From NCBI GenBank assembly GCA_900552905.1, contig USBR01000011.1, positions 1-27,017 on the forward strand: DNA of 27,017 nt, in the 5' to 3' direction. Of this stretch, positions 8,002 to 16,611 are shown in pieces. The position numbers were made by a program, and so were the translations under genes. Under the pieces are notes generated by a model. The model saw only the letters and a list, made by a program, of their open reading frames with translations, did no database searches and was not told where the DNA came from. The DNA is from an uncultured Succinatimonas sp. (GTDB taxonomy: Bacteria; Pseudomonadota; Gammaproteobacteria; Enterobacterales; Succinivibrionaceae). Within the stretch, counting starts at the first letter, position 1. The number at the start of each line of letters is the position of its first letter.

Positions 8002-8967
8002 ATGTCAGACGCAATTACTGAAAAGAATAAAGAGCAAGAGTTAAAATCTCTGCACAGAATGAGACTAATCCGTTCACTGCTTCCGATTGTCGGTTTAGTT
8101 TTAATTTTCATTTTATTTAATTTCTTAACTCACGGCAGATTGATTAAGCACCTGCCATTGGCCATGTCACAGGTCTATGTGACCATGATTGCCTCTATGG
8201 GTGTGTTCTTCATTATGACTATGGGTGGCTTGGACTTCTCTCAAGGTTCAATCTTAGGTTTGTCCGCCATCGTCTGCTGTTATTTATCTCATTACAATAT
8301 TCCGTTAGCTATTGTCGGTGGTGTAGTCACCGGTGCTCTCATCGGTGCGATTAACGGTTATTTCTATGTCAACCGCAAGATTAAATCGTTCATTGTGACT
8401 ATTTGTACGATGTTCCTCTTCCGTGGCTTGATTAAGTTCTTAACCACCAACTCTCCAGTTGCAGGTTCTGCTACCTTAGTTTCTATCGATAGCACCACCT
8501 TCAAGGTTGTCTGCACTGCTATCGTTATTGCTATTGGTTATATCTTCTTCGTTTATACCAAGTTTGGTATCTACCTTAGAGCTATCGGTGCTGGTGAAAA
8601 GGCTGCCATGTTCTCTGGTATCCGTACGGATAGAGTTAAGTTCTTAGTTTATGTATTAGCAGGTGCAATTACCGGTTTTGCCGCCTTTATCAGCGCCATT
8701 AAGGTTGGTTCTGTAACTTCTTCAGGTGGTAATCAGTTAGAGACTCAGATCCTTATCGCCTTAGTTTTAGGTGGTATGCCGATTTCCGGTGGTGCTATGG
8801 CCCGTTTTGGTAACTGTGTAGTCGGTTCTTTACTCTATGTAGTCCTAAGCTCCGGCTTAACCATGATTGGCTTTACCACGCAGATGATGCAGTTAATTCA
8901 GGGTGTAATCTTCCTCATGTTCGTAGCTCTGTTTGCTGATCGTAAGTCTATCTCTGTAATCAAATAA
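8002..8967 (+). CDS. Sugar ABC transporter permease (second subunit, YjfF/RbsC type)
   Basis: This is a second BPD_transp_2 permease of 321 residues, clearly diverged from the one at 5522. After a charged N-terminal tail of about 25 residues come multiple hydrophobic segments. MTMGGLDFSQGSILGLSAIV matches the conserved GGIDLSVG region, and ALVLGGMPISGG is the coupling-loop motif typical of RbsC-like permeases. GGGGGAAG just before the start is a strong ribosome-binding site, 16 bases after the ATPase stop. Two unlike permeases with one double ATPase and one binding protein is the arrangement of the E. coli galactofuranose transporter (YtfQRT-YjfF). The substrate here is not shown by the sequence. 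Confidence 0.93.
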   Translation: MSDAITEKNKEQELKSLHRMRLIRSLLPIVGLVLIFILFNFLTHGRLIKHLPLAMSQVYVTMIASMGVFFIMTMGGLDFSQGSILGLSAIVCCYLSHYNIPLAIVGGVVTGALIGAINGYFYVNRKIKSFIVTICTMFLFRGLIKFLTTNSPVAGSATLVSIDSTTFKVVCTAIVIAIGYIFFVYTKFGIYLRAIGAGEKAAMFSGIRTDRVKFLVYVLAGAITGFAAFISAIKVGSVTSSGGNQLETQILIALVLGGMPISGGAMARFGNCVVGSLLYVVLSSGLTMIGFTTQMMQLIQGVIFLMFVALFADRKSISVIK

Positions 8968-8973
8968 TTTAAC

Positions 8974-8993
8974 CCCCTGCCTGCGGGCAGGGG
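8974..8993 (+). other. GC-rich intercistronic hairpin before araA
   Basis: CCCCTGCC (8974-8981) pairs perfectly with GGCAGGGG (8986-8993) around a TGCG loop. No T-run follows, so it is not a standard terminator. In the operon transcript it could stop 3' exonucleases or mark a processing point, giving different RNA levels for the transporter genes and araA. Confidence 0.6.
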
Positions 8994-9016
8994 CATCTTC
9001 ACAAAAGGAATATAAG

Positions 9017-10447
9017 ATGAATAAGTTATATTTTGTTGTAGGTTCTCAGGATCTTTATGGCGAAGAGTGCTTAAAGCAGGTTGCTGCTGATGCCGCTAAG
9101 ATGACTGCTTTCTTTAACGAGCACCTAAAGGGCGTTGAAGTTGTATTATTACCAACCGTTATCAACTCTGAGACCTGCATTGAAGATATGCGTAAGGCTA
9201 GCTGTGATGATGAGTGTATCGCGGTTATGACCTGGATGCATACCTTCTCTCCGGCTAAGATGTGGATCAAGGGCTTACAGGAATTAAGAAAGCCTTTATT
9301 ACATTTACACACTCAGGCTAATGAGAAGCTCCCGTACGCTACCATCGATATGGACTTCATGAACTTAAATCAGGCCGCTCACGGTGATCGCGAGTACGGT
9401 TTCATTCTCGCCCGTATGCGTATTCCTCACAAGGTTGTAGCTGGTTTCTACGAGCATGAGCACGTCATTACTGAGATTTCCAAGTTCTTAGATGTAGCTC
9501 GCGCCTTAAACTTCTCTAAGCATCTGAAGGTTGCCTCCTTTGGTAATAATATGCGTGAGGTTGCTGTTACTGACGGCGATCGCGTACAGTCTCAGATCCA
9601 GTACGGTTGGGAATGCAATTATTTCGCTATCGGTGATTTAGTTAAGGAAATCAATGCCGTTACTGAGGCTGAGATCGACACTAAGATGGCTGAGTACACC
9701 TCTAAGTACACTATGAAGACCACTAATTTAGAGGCTGTCAAAGAGCAGGCTCGTTATGAGGTGGGTTTAGAGAAATTCTTAGCTGCCCGTAACTTAGGTG
9801 CTTTTGCTGATACCTTCCAGGATTTATATGGTCTGCGTCAATTACCAGGTCTTGCCGCTCAGAATCTCATGGGCAAGGGCATTGGCTTTGGTCCTGAGGG
9901 TGATTATAAGATTTCCGCTTTCTCTGCGGTCTTAATGAAGATGGCTGAGGGTCGTCAGGGTGCTACCGGCTTTATTGAGGATTATACCTATGATTTAACT
10001 GAGGGTCAGGAATTAGAATTAGCCTCCCACATGTTAGAGGTTCCGGTAAACTTTGCAGCTACTAAGCCTGAGATCGACGTGCTGCCTTTAGGTATCGGTG
10101 GTAAGGAAGATCCGGCCCGCTTAATCTTCGACGGTGTTGAGGGTGATGGTATTCAGGTCACTATGGTTGATATGGGTACTCACTATCGCATCATCTGTGC
10201 TGATATTGAGCTCGTAAAGCAGCCTAAGCCGATGCCAAATCTGCCGGTTGCGCGCATCATGTACCGTCATAAGCCTAATTTCAATATCGGTACTGCCGCT
10301 TGGTGCTATGCAGGTGGTGCTCACCACAGCGTAGTTTCTACCGCTTTAACCCGTGAGGATATCGCTTTATTTGCCAAACTCACCGGCACTGAGTTCATCG
10401 CTATCGGCGACGATACTACCGAAGCTGATTTACAAAAACTTCTCTAA
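9017..10447 (+). CDS. araA: L-arabinose isomerase
   Basis: AraA converts L-arabinose to L-ribulose in the cytoplasm, the first step of arabinose catabolism. It has 476 residues (E. coli 500). The N-terminus reads FVVGSQDLYG, close to the family FVTGSQHLYG. The metal and catalytic residues are all present: E294 in GPEGDYK, E321 in FIEDYTY, H338 in ASHMLEV and the histidine pair at 436-437 in AGGAHH, matching E. coli E306, E333, H350 and H450. AAAGGA at about 9004-9009 is the ribosome-binding site. It is the last gene of the transporter operon, separated from it by a GC-rich hairpin, and a strong terminator follows. Ribulokinase (araB) and ribulose-5-phosphate epimerase (araD) are absent here. 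Some related isomerases accept other sugars, so the substrate is likely but not proven. Confidence 0.95.
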   Translation: MNKLYFVVGSQDLYGEECLKQVAADAAKMTAFFNEHLKGVEVVLLPTVINSETCIEDMRKASCDDECIAVMTWMHTFSPAKMWIKGLQELRKPLLHLHTQANEKLPYATIDMDFMNLNQAAHGDREYGFILARMRIPHKVVAGFYEHEHVITEISKFLDVARALNFSKHLKVASFGNNMREVAVTDGDRVQSQIQYGWECNYFAIGDLVKEINAVTEAEIDTKMAEYTSKYTMKTTNLEAVKEQARYEVGLEKFLAARNLGAFADTFQDLYGLRQLPGLAAQNLMGKGIGFGPEGDYKISAFSAVLMKMAEGRQGATGFIEDYTYDLTEGQELELASHMLEVPVNFAATKPEIDVLPLGIGGKEDPARLIFDGVEGDGIQVTMVDMGTHYRIICADIELVKQPKPMPNLPVARIMYRHKPNFNIGTAAWCYAGGAHHSVVSTALTREDIALFAKLTGTEFIAIGDDTTEADLQKLL

Positions 10448-10463
10448 TAACTTGATTGTTTTT

Positions 10464-10489
10464 AGGCCCCGTAATGGGGCCTTTTTTTT
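10464..10489 (+). terminator. Rho-independent terminator of the araA operon
   Basis: AGGCCCC (10464-10470) and GGGGCCT (10476-10482) form a seven-base GC-rich stem with loop GTAAT, followed by an unbroken T-run to 10489. It ends the plus-strand sugar operon. Confidence 0.95.
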
Positions 10490-10521
10490 GAGATTAAAAT
10501 GTAAAGCTTTAAAAGCTTTGA

Positions 10522-11526
10522 CTATTCCTGATAAGGCGCTACGCCGGCTTTTTCCCATTTCTCTAAATTGCGCTCACGCAACCACATCTGATAGGCATTG
10601 ACGGCATTTTGCCACAGGATATAACAGCCAGGAGCAATCGCGGCGGTAGGGGAGAGATAGGTGAGAGCTATCCACAAACCAAAGACCATATTTTTCTGAC
10701 CTAAGCCTTGACCTGCGGAGATACGCTGATGTTCTAAGTGACCTAGAAGCTTGCCTAAGGAAAATTGTATGGCCGTACATAAGAGACCGACAAAGGCTAA
10801 AAGCCATAGATAAGAGGCTTCTTCTTGCGAGTTGAAGATATTAGCAAAGGTGCGGCAGGAGATAACCATGAGGGTAAAGCCCCATAGATAAAAGCCTAAA
10901 TCCTTAAATTTAGTCACGATGATTTTATGTAAGGGTTTGACCCAGGCTCTGACTACAAAAGCTAAGAGCAAAGGAAGCACAATTACCGGGAAAACTTTGT
11001 GTAAAAGCACTAAGAATTGATCTAAGAACGAGCCTTGTACCACATCGGAAAATAAAGGGAAAATCAAAGGAATGGCAATAGCTGCAGTAAAGTTACTGAT
11101 AAGAGTATAGGTGGTAAGGGAGGACTCATTACCGCCTAATTTGCCAGCTAATACAGCCGCAGAGGCGGCGGTAGGGGTGATAAAGCAGACGATGATGCTT
11201 TCACAGGTCAAGGTGTATTCAGAGTCGGGGTTATAAGCTATATATAAAGCTACGATGAGGCTGACACCAGCTTGAATGAGCGCTAAATAAAAATGCCAGA
11301 GTTTAGGTTTCATCTCGCGCCAACTGACTTTGCAAAAAGCGCAAAAGAGCATGATAAAGATAAGGCAAGGTAAGCCATTGTGGGCAAAGCTTTTAGCCGG
11401 AGCTTTCAGGGGATGTAAAACAGGCAGATAGTGGAAAGCAAAAAATATCAATAAACCTAAGCTGATGGAGATAAGAAGCATATAGGTTCTAAATTTTTTG
11501 ATGAGCAGATTTTTATTGATTTGCAT
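10522..11526 (-). CDS. Bile acid:sodium symporter (BASS)-family membrane transporter
   Basis: This polytopic inner-membrane protein has 334 residues and about nine to ten hydrophobic segments. The fold signals are those of BASS/SBF-like transporters: an early CLIFIMLFCAFCKVSW helix, a VCFITPTAASAAVLAGKLGGNESS crossover in the first half, and a second crossover AGQGLGQKNMVFGLWIALTYLSP in the second half. The family exports or imports organic anions with sodium; the substrate of this one cannot be read from the sequence. There is no clear Shine-Dalgarno box before the ATG. A TATACAAT sequence about eight bases upstream resembles a -10 box, which would give a very short or absent leader. It is divergent from pmbA and convergent with araA. 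Confidence 0.72.
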   Translation of the reverse strand: MQINKNLLIKKFRTYMLLISISLGLLIFFAFHYLPVLHPLKAPAKSFAHNGLPCLIFIMLFCAFCKVSWREMKPKLWHFYLALIQAGVSLIVALYIAYNPDSEYTLTCESIIVCFITPTAASAAVLAGKLGGNESSLTTYTLISNFTAAIAIPLIFPLFSDVVQGSFLDQFLVLLHKVFPVIVLPLLLAFVVRAWVKPLHKIIVTKFKDLGFYLWGFTLMVISCRTFANIFNSQEEASYLWLLAFVGLLCTAIQFSLGKLLGHLEHQRISAGQGLGQKNMVFGLWIALTYLSPTAAIAPGCYILWQNAVNAYQMWLRERNLEKWEKAGVAPYQE

Positions 11527-11619
11527 AATAGTATTGTATAAAAACGTTGGACCTGAGGATTTTTTTTCAACCTTAGTCGATGTTTGCTATATTATGGCAA
11601 ATATTTCGAGGATGATAAG

Positions 11620-12975
11620 ATGAGCAATTTTAATGCAAAAATTCACGCTTTTGAAAGCCAATTAGAGGAGTCAGCCTCCTTTGCTATCGCCGAGGCCCTC
11701 AAAAATGGTGCCGATGAGGCTGAGATCGCTATTGGTGGGGCTACCGGTCTAAATGTTTCAAGCCGTGATTGTGATATTGAAAATATCGAATTTAACCGCG
11801 ATAACGGCATGGATATTACGGTTTTTTGCAATAAACGCCGGGGTAGTGCTTCGACTAATGATTTAAGTAAAGAAGCTATCAAGCAGTGTATTGTCTCAGC
11901 TATCAATATTGCCTCTTATGCCGATGAGGATCCTGATTGCGGTTTATGCGATAAAGAGTTGCAGTGTACTGAATTTCCCGATCTCAATTTGCTTTTTGAA
12001 CCTGATGCCGATCCAGAAATGGCAGCTACTAAAGCTGTAGCTTTAGAAAAACAGGCGGTAGCATCTTTACCTGCAGCCATTAAGGCCTCTGATGGCGCTT
12101 CTTATTCTTCTTGCGTCTATACCAATGTCCTCGCTAACTCACAGGGTTTTTGCCATGCTAAATCAGCAAGCTCCTTCTATAAGGGCTTGACGCTCTTAGG
12201 TGAGAGCGATGGCCATATGGAGCGTGGTAGTGGTTATAGTGTCGCCAGAGAGGAAAGTGATCTCTATGCTGACGATAAGATTATCGCTGAGGCTTTAGAG
12301 CATACTTTAGGTAAACTTAAGCCTCAGAGTGTGCCTACTGGCACTTATAATGTCATCTTTACTAAGGGCGCGGCGGTTTCTTTGTGGCAGACTTTAGCAA
12401 GTGCTATAGCAGGAGGCGTTTTATATCGTAAGACTTCTTTCTTATGCGATAGCCTCAATCAAGTGATTGTGCCTGAATTTGTCTCGATTAAAGAAGATCC
12501 GACTTTAAAGAAAGCCTTTGGTTCTGCTTCCTATGATAATGAGGGGGTAGCAGTTAAGCCTTTACAAATTATCTCCTCGGGTATTTTAAAGGAGTATTTA
12601 CTGTCCACCTATTCAGGACGTAAGCTCTCAATGCCCTCTAATGGCCATAGCGGGGGTATCTACAATTGGTTTATCGACTTTGGCGAAAATACTATGAGCT
12701 TTGAGCAGATGCTCGATAAGGTCGGTGAAGGCTTGGTTATCGATAGTCTCATGGGACAGGGTATCGATCTTATCAGCGGTAATTATTCCCGCGGTGCTTC
12801 TGGTTATTATTTTAAAAATGGTAAGCGTGTGCATGCGGTCTCTGAGATCACCATTGCCGGCAATCTTAAGGATATGTTCTTAAATCTTCAGGCTATGGCC
12901 ACGGATATCGATCCGCGCTATAAGATTAAAACCGGCTCTCTATTATTACCCCCGATGACAGTGTCGGGAAGTTAA
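11620..12975 (+). CDS. pmbA: Metalloprotease-related protein PmbA (TldE)
   Basis: TldE/PmbA is the non-catalytic partner of TldD. Together they cleave unfolded peptides, process microcin B17 and degrade the CcdA antitoxin in E. coli. The protein has 451 residues (E. coli 450). Family hallmarks are the DIENIEFNRDNGMDITVF block near residue 50, a central TGTYNVIFTKGAAVSLWQTLASAIAGG block, FGSASYDNEGVAVKP and the C-terminal GNYSRGASGYYFKNGKRVHAVSEITIAGNL. It lacks the HExxxH motif of TldD, as expected. The start is the ATG at 11620, which has GAGGA at 11608-11612; an upstream TTG at 11584 lacks both support and similarity. A TATATT box at about 11588 may be the -10. tldD is not in the window. 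Confidence 0.95.
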   Translation: MSNFNAKIHAFESQLEESASFAIAEALKNGADEAEIAIGGATGLNVSSRDCDIENIEFNRDNGMDITVFCNKRRGSASTNDLSKEAIKQCIVSAINIASYADEDPDCGLCDKELQCTEFPDLNLLFEPDADPEMAATKAVALEKQAVASLPAAIKASDGASYSSCVYTNVLANSQGFCHAKSASSFYKGLTLLGESDGHMERGSGYSVAREESDLYADDKIIAEALEHTLGKLKPQSVPTGTYNVIFTKGAAVSLWQTLASAIAGGVLYRKTSFLCDSLNQVIVPEFVSIKEDPTLKKAFGSASYDNEGVAVKPLQIISSGILKEYLLSTYSGRKLSMPSNGHSGGIYNWFIDFGENTMSFEQMLDKVGEGLVIDSLMGQGIDLISGNYSRGASGYYFKNGKRVHAVSEITIAGNLKDMFLNLQAMATDIDPRYKIKTGSLLLPPMTVSGS

Positions 12976-13004
12976 AAAAATCTCCTAGTCTTAGGACTAG
13001 GAGA
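12974..13004 (-). terminator. Terminator between pmbA and plsB
   Basis: TCTCCTAGTC (12981-12990) pairs with GACTAGGAGA (12995-13004) around TTAG. On the minus strand the stem is followed by seven T, giving a good plsB terminator that overlaps the pmbA stop codon. On the plus strand it is followed only by AAAATTA, so for pmbA it is weaker. Confidence 0.85.
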
Positions 13005-13024
13005 AAATTATCTTCTAAGCTTTT

Positions 13025-15472
13025 TTAGTCATCGGTAGGGGCTTGGATAAGATTTTTGCCACTATTGAGAAGTCTTACATCGCGCGCGCCTAACAGCGGT
13101 TTACAAGCATTAGCTAGTTTCTGCAGTTTGACGTGATTGACGCTGATCTTATTTTCCGCATTGAGCGTAATGTATTGATGGCGCTTTAGAGTCTCACACA
13201 TGATCTTAAATAAGATCGGATCGGCAAATTCCGGGGAGTTATTCGTAACCTCCCACGGCAGGCGCTTAGCATAATTGAGGCAGTTGTCGATAAAGGTCTT
13301 AACGTCAATGGTGCCATCTTCAGTATGTTCAAGCGCGGTTTCGGCGACTAGATAACGGATGAGGTTATGGTAGATACAGCGCGAGAGAATAAAGAACTCA
13401 GTATAACCATCACCTGAAACATAGATCATGTCGACATTCTTAGTGATATAGCCTTGATGCAAGAAGGTCTCTAAATACTTATCGATAAGTTCATCAAGCT
13501 TATCTTCCTCATCGGGAGCAAAGAGCTCATGGCGTAAGAAATAGAATAAAGAGCGCGCATGGGCACGTACATCTTCATGTTTGATATGGCCGTTACGCAG
13601 AATAATATTGGCAAGCAAGGCCGGTAAAGCAAAGAGATGGACAATATTATTCTGGAAATAGGTCAGCTGTAGCGATTGGCCGTGGCTTGGTCGTACAAAC
13701 TTCATATCCTCACCGACATCGTAGAGCTTAAATTTATTAAGTTCTACGGCTTGTTGAATTAAGATCTCAGGAGGATCTTTCGGAATGGATTTATGGCGAG
13801 CCTCATCTACATGTAAGAGGGTGAGATAGAGATTTAAACATTTACGCAACTGTCCCATGCTCATAGCATGATCCGGGACATTCATGATCGCGAGGGCACA
13901 GAGATTGATGCCGTTGATAGTAGCGGCGTCATTGAGATTGACGATCAGGCGGCGGGCAAGCTGATTGACGGTTTCATGTAACCACTCAGGACGCTTTAAG
14001 CTGGTAGGATCGATATCATTACGCCAATTCGGGACGTTTTGATTTAAAAAGCGGGTGACGACTACAGGCTCGCCAAAGGTGACATAACCGCGGCCATAAT
14101 AGCGGAAGCGCTTGAAGATACCTAAAAGCTGTTTGGCGCTTTCTTTGGCCTTTTTCTGGCCATCAAGCTCGCGCATATAGGTACCGACTTCAGAGACATG
14201 TTCATAACCTAAATAGGTCGGCACGAAAGCGATAGGACGCTCTAAGCCACGCAACTGTGCCTGAATGGTCATGGCCACCATGCCAGTTTTAGGCGGTAAA
14301 GTGCGTCCGGTACGGGAGCGACCACCTTCGATAAAGAATTCGGTGGCATAACCGCGCTCAAAGAGTAAGGACAGATATTCATTGAAGAGGGCAATATAGA
14401 AATTATCGCCCTTCATCTTGCGACGGATAAAGTAAGAACCACAGCGCTTGATAAGCTGACCTACAGGGAAGAAGTTAAGATTGTCGCCCGAGGCTACCTG
14501 CGGGATAGGCAGACCTTCATGGAAGATCACAAAGGAGAGGAGAATATAATCCATATGACTGCGATGGCAGGGAATATAGATGATTTCATGTCCTGTCTGT
14601 ACCAAAGCGCGGACGCGATCGGCTCCAATAATGGTCTGACCGTGATAGATGCGATTCCACACTAAGGTAATTAAAGAATTTAAAAACTTAAGTAAGGAAT
14701 AACGGGTATCGGCGACCATGACGTTATAGATAGCGCGGGCTTGATTTTGTAATTCCTCAGCGCTTTTACCAGTTTTAAGCCCCTCTTCTTCAATTGCTTT
14801 AAGAACCGCCGGACGTTTGACGAGTTCATCGATAACCATCTGTCGATTAGGCAAGGGTTTACCGATAATGGAGCGCGCCTTCTTTAAGAAGGAAAGCTTG
14901 ATGACACGGTGCATCAAATGCTTTTTATTGCGGGCTTTGACGCGTTGCTTGAAGGTAAGCGCATCGATAGGATCATCGATAATGGTACAGTTATCGCGAC
15001 CGGCAAAGGTCAGCATGAGGAATTTGCGTAAAGAAGGGGTAGCGGAGTTAACGCCGCGCAGGGCCTTACCCTCATAACCGGGATTGCGCGACCAAAGCAC
15101 GGTAATAGGGAGGATCTGTACCTCTTGGCCTTTTTGCATAGAAAGGTCAAACCAAGAATTTAAGATAGGCGTGATATGACAGCTTTTAGCCGCTTTACTT
15201 GAAAAGAAGCCTGGGCGGCGTAAATAGCACAGACGCTTATAGGTTTTACCGTTGACCACTAGGGGCTCAAAGGGGGATGGCAAACCGAGTTTTTGCGTCA
15301 GACGCTCAATACACATGAGGTTTCCTATGGAGGAGGATACCGTCATATAGCATATGGGGCGCTTGTGATCGATTTTTATATGTTTAAGAGGCTCATAAGG
15401 AATAGGCACGCAGGTGGTGGTTAGTCGAAAGGGCCAGTAAAAAAGTGCCCGCAGTACTCTATTTAAAAGCAT
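13025..15472 (-). CDS. plsB: Glycerol-3-phosphate 1-O-acyltransferase
   Basis: PlsB transfers an acyl chain from acyl-ACP or acyl-CoA to position 1 of glycerol-3-phosphate, the first step of phospholipid synthesis, at the inner membrane. All four acyltransferase blocks are visible: HRSHMDY with H303 and D308 (E. coli H306 and D311), GSYFIRR, FIEGGRSRTG and FVPTYLGYEH. The start is set at the ATG at 15472, giving 815 residues against 807 in E. coli. It is preceded by a purine-rich GGGAAAGAG, and its first residues (MLLNRVLRALFYWPF...VPIPY) align with the E. coli N-terminus. A TTG at 15556 would add 28 residues without support. The gene stands alone, divergent from fieF, with its own terminator. 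Confidence 0.97.
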   Translation of the reverse strand: MLLNRVLRALFYWPFRLTTTCVPIPYEPLKHIKIDHKRPICYMTVSSSIGNLMCIERLTQKLGLPSPFEPLVVNGKTYKRLCYLRRPGFFSSKAAKSCHITPILNSWFDLSMQKGQEVQILPITVLWSRNPGYEGKALRGVNSATPSLRKFLMLTFAGRDNCTIIDDPIDALTFKQRVKARNKKHLMHRVIKLSFLKKARSIIGKPLPNRQMVIDELVKRPAVLKAIEEEGLKTGKSAEELQNQARAIYNVMVADTRYSLLKFLNSLITLVWNRIYHGQTIIGADRVRALVQTGHEIIYIPCHRSHMDYILLSFVIFHEGLPIPQVASGDNLNFFPVGQLIKRCGSYFIRRKMKGDNFYIALFNEYLSLLFERGYATEFFIEGGRSRTGRTLPPKTGMVAMTIQAQLRGLERPIAFVPTYLGYEHVSEVGTYMRELDGQKKAKESAKQLLGIFKRFRYYGRGYVTFGEPVVVTRFLNQNVPNWRNDIDPTSLKRPEWLHETVNQLARRLIVNLNDAATINGINLCALAIMNVPDHAMSMGQLRKCLNLYLTLLHVDEARHKSIPKDPPEILIQQAVELNKFKLYDVGEDMKFVRPSHGQSLQLTYFQNNIVHLFALPALLANIILRNGHIKHEDVRAHARSLFYFLRHELFAPDEEDKLDELIDKYLETFLHQGYITKNVDMIYVSGDGYTEFFILSRCIYHNLIRYLVAETALEHTEDGTIDVKTFIDNCLNYAKRLPWEVTNNSPEFADPILFKIMCETLKRHQYITLNAENKISVNHVKLQKLANACKPLLGARDVRLLNSGKNLIQAPTDD

Positions 15473-15636
15473 ATCTCTTTCCCTTCTATGTGCAAATCTA
15501 ATCTCATTATAGGTGCTATCTTGAAAAGCCGTTATAGCTTTGAGTTGTTTTTGCAAATAAAGACTTATTAGCCTTAGTCTACCGCTAAAGAATTGGTATT
15601 ATATTCAAACTTAGATCATCACAAGCTTAAAGAAAA

Positions 15637-16575
15637 ATGACAGAGAATATCAATGTAAAAGCAGATGAGGTGAAGGCACCTCAAACTTATCGCCGTTTGG
15701 TCATGCTCGCCGGTTTAGCCTCGGTAGCGACGGCTACTACCCTCATTGCGGTTAAGGCCATCATTTGGTTTTATAGTGGCTCAACTAGTATTTTTGCCTC
15801 ACTTACCGATTCTATGTTCGATGCCTTAGCTTCCTTTATCAATTTATTGGCTTTGCGCTATTCACTCACCCCGCCTGATCGCGATCATCGTTATGGTCAT
15901 TATAAGTCGCAATCTTTAGCTTCATTGGCACAGGCTGCCTTTATCGGCGGTTCAGCGGTCTTATTGATTTTGCATGGCATCAATCGCTTTGAAAATCCGC
16001 AGGTAGTGGCCCATGTAGATCTGGCTATCTATGTCAGTATTATCGCTATGGTGCTGACTTTAGCCTTAGTGCTTTTTCAGTCCTTTGTCTTCAAGCGCAC
16101 TCAAAGCGAGGCTATCGGTGCCGATCGCTTCCATTATCTTTCGGATATTGTCTTAAATTTAGGCGTACTTTTAGCTTTAATTTTAAGTCAGCAAGGTTTT
16201 CTCTGGGCGGATGGTTTATTTGCCTCGCTCATCGGTCTCTTTATTTTAAAGGGGGCTTGGAGTATCGGTAGTCATGCTGTAGATACGCTTTTAGATAAAT
16301 CCCTAAGTGGCCCTGAGATGCTTGAGATTACCAAGACCATTATCTCAGTGCCCGGCGTCATTTCCATGCACGATCTAAAGACCCATAGAGCCGGACCTAA
16401 GGTCTTTATTCAATGTCATGTGGTCTTGCGCGGTTGTATGAAGGTCTGTCAGGCCCATCGCCTTGTCAATGAGGTTGAAAGTAAACTTGAAAAACTCTTC
16501 CCAGAATCGGAAATTACTATCCATATGGAGCCGGATATTCCTGAAACCTATGCAGATGTGGTTTTTAAGGATTAG
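15637..16575 (+). CDS. fieF: Cation diffusion facilitator, FieF/YiiP type
   Basis: This proton-coupled inner-membrane exporter of zinc or ferrous iron has 312 residues (E. coli 300). It has six membrane segments and a C-terminal cytoplasmic domain. The transport-site residues of YiiP (D45, D49, H153, D157) are all kept as D58 and D62 in SLTDSMFDAL and H166 and D170 in DRFHYLSD. The linker RYSLTPPDRDHRYGHYKSQSLA matches the intracellular metal-binding loop, and the end (VPGVISMHDLKTHRAGPKVFIQ...IHMEPD) is the YiiP dimerisation domain. The ribosome-binding site is weak (AAGAAA). A TATTAT box at 15597-15602 may be the -10, with a poor -35. cysE follows after 36 bases, so read-through is likely. 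Confidence 0.9.
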   Translation: MTENINVKADEVKAPQTYRRLVMLAGLASVATATTLIAVKAIIWFYSGSTSIFASLTDSMFDALASFINLLALRYSLTPPDRDHRYGHYKSQSLASLAQAAFIGGSAVLLILHGINRFENPQVVAHVDLAIYVSIIAMVLTLALVLFQSFVFKRTQSEAIGADRFHYLSDIVLNLGVLLALILSQQGFLWADGLFASLIGLFILKGAWSIGSHAVDTLLDKSLSGPEMLEITKTIISVPGVISMHDLKTHRAGPKVFIQCHVVLRGCMKVCQAHRLVNEVESKLEKLFPESEITIHMEPDIPETYADVVFKD

Positions 16576-16611
16576 TGTCATAATTGAGTATAGAGAGTAA
16601 ACGAGGTTTTT

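Noticed and set aside
11584-11619. TTG start for pmbA adding 12 residues
   Set aside because: The region looks like promoter and ribosome-binding site, and the ATG at 11620 gives the usual length.
15473-15556. TTG start for plsB adding 28 residues
   Set aside because: The ATG at 15472 has a purine-rich ribosome-binding site and gives alignment and catalytic-residue numbering close to E. coli PlsB.
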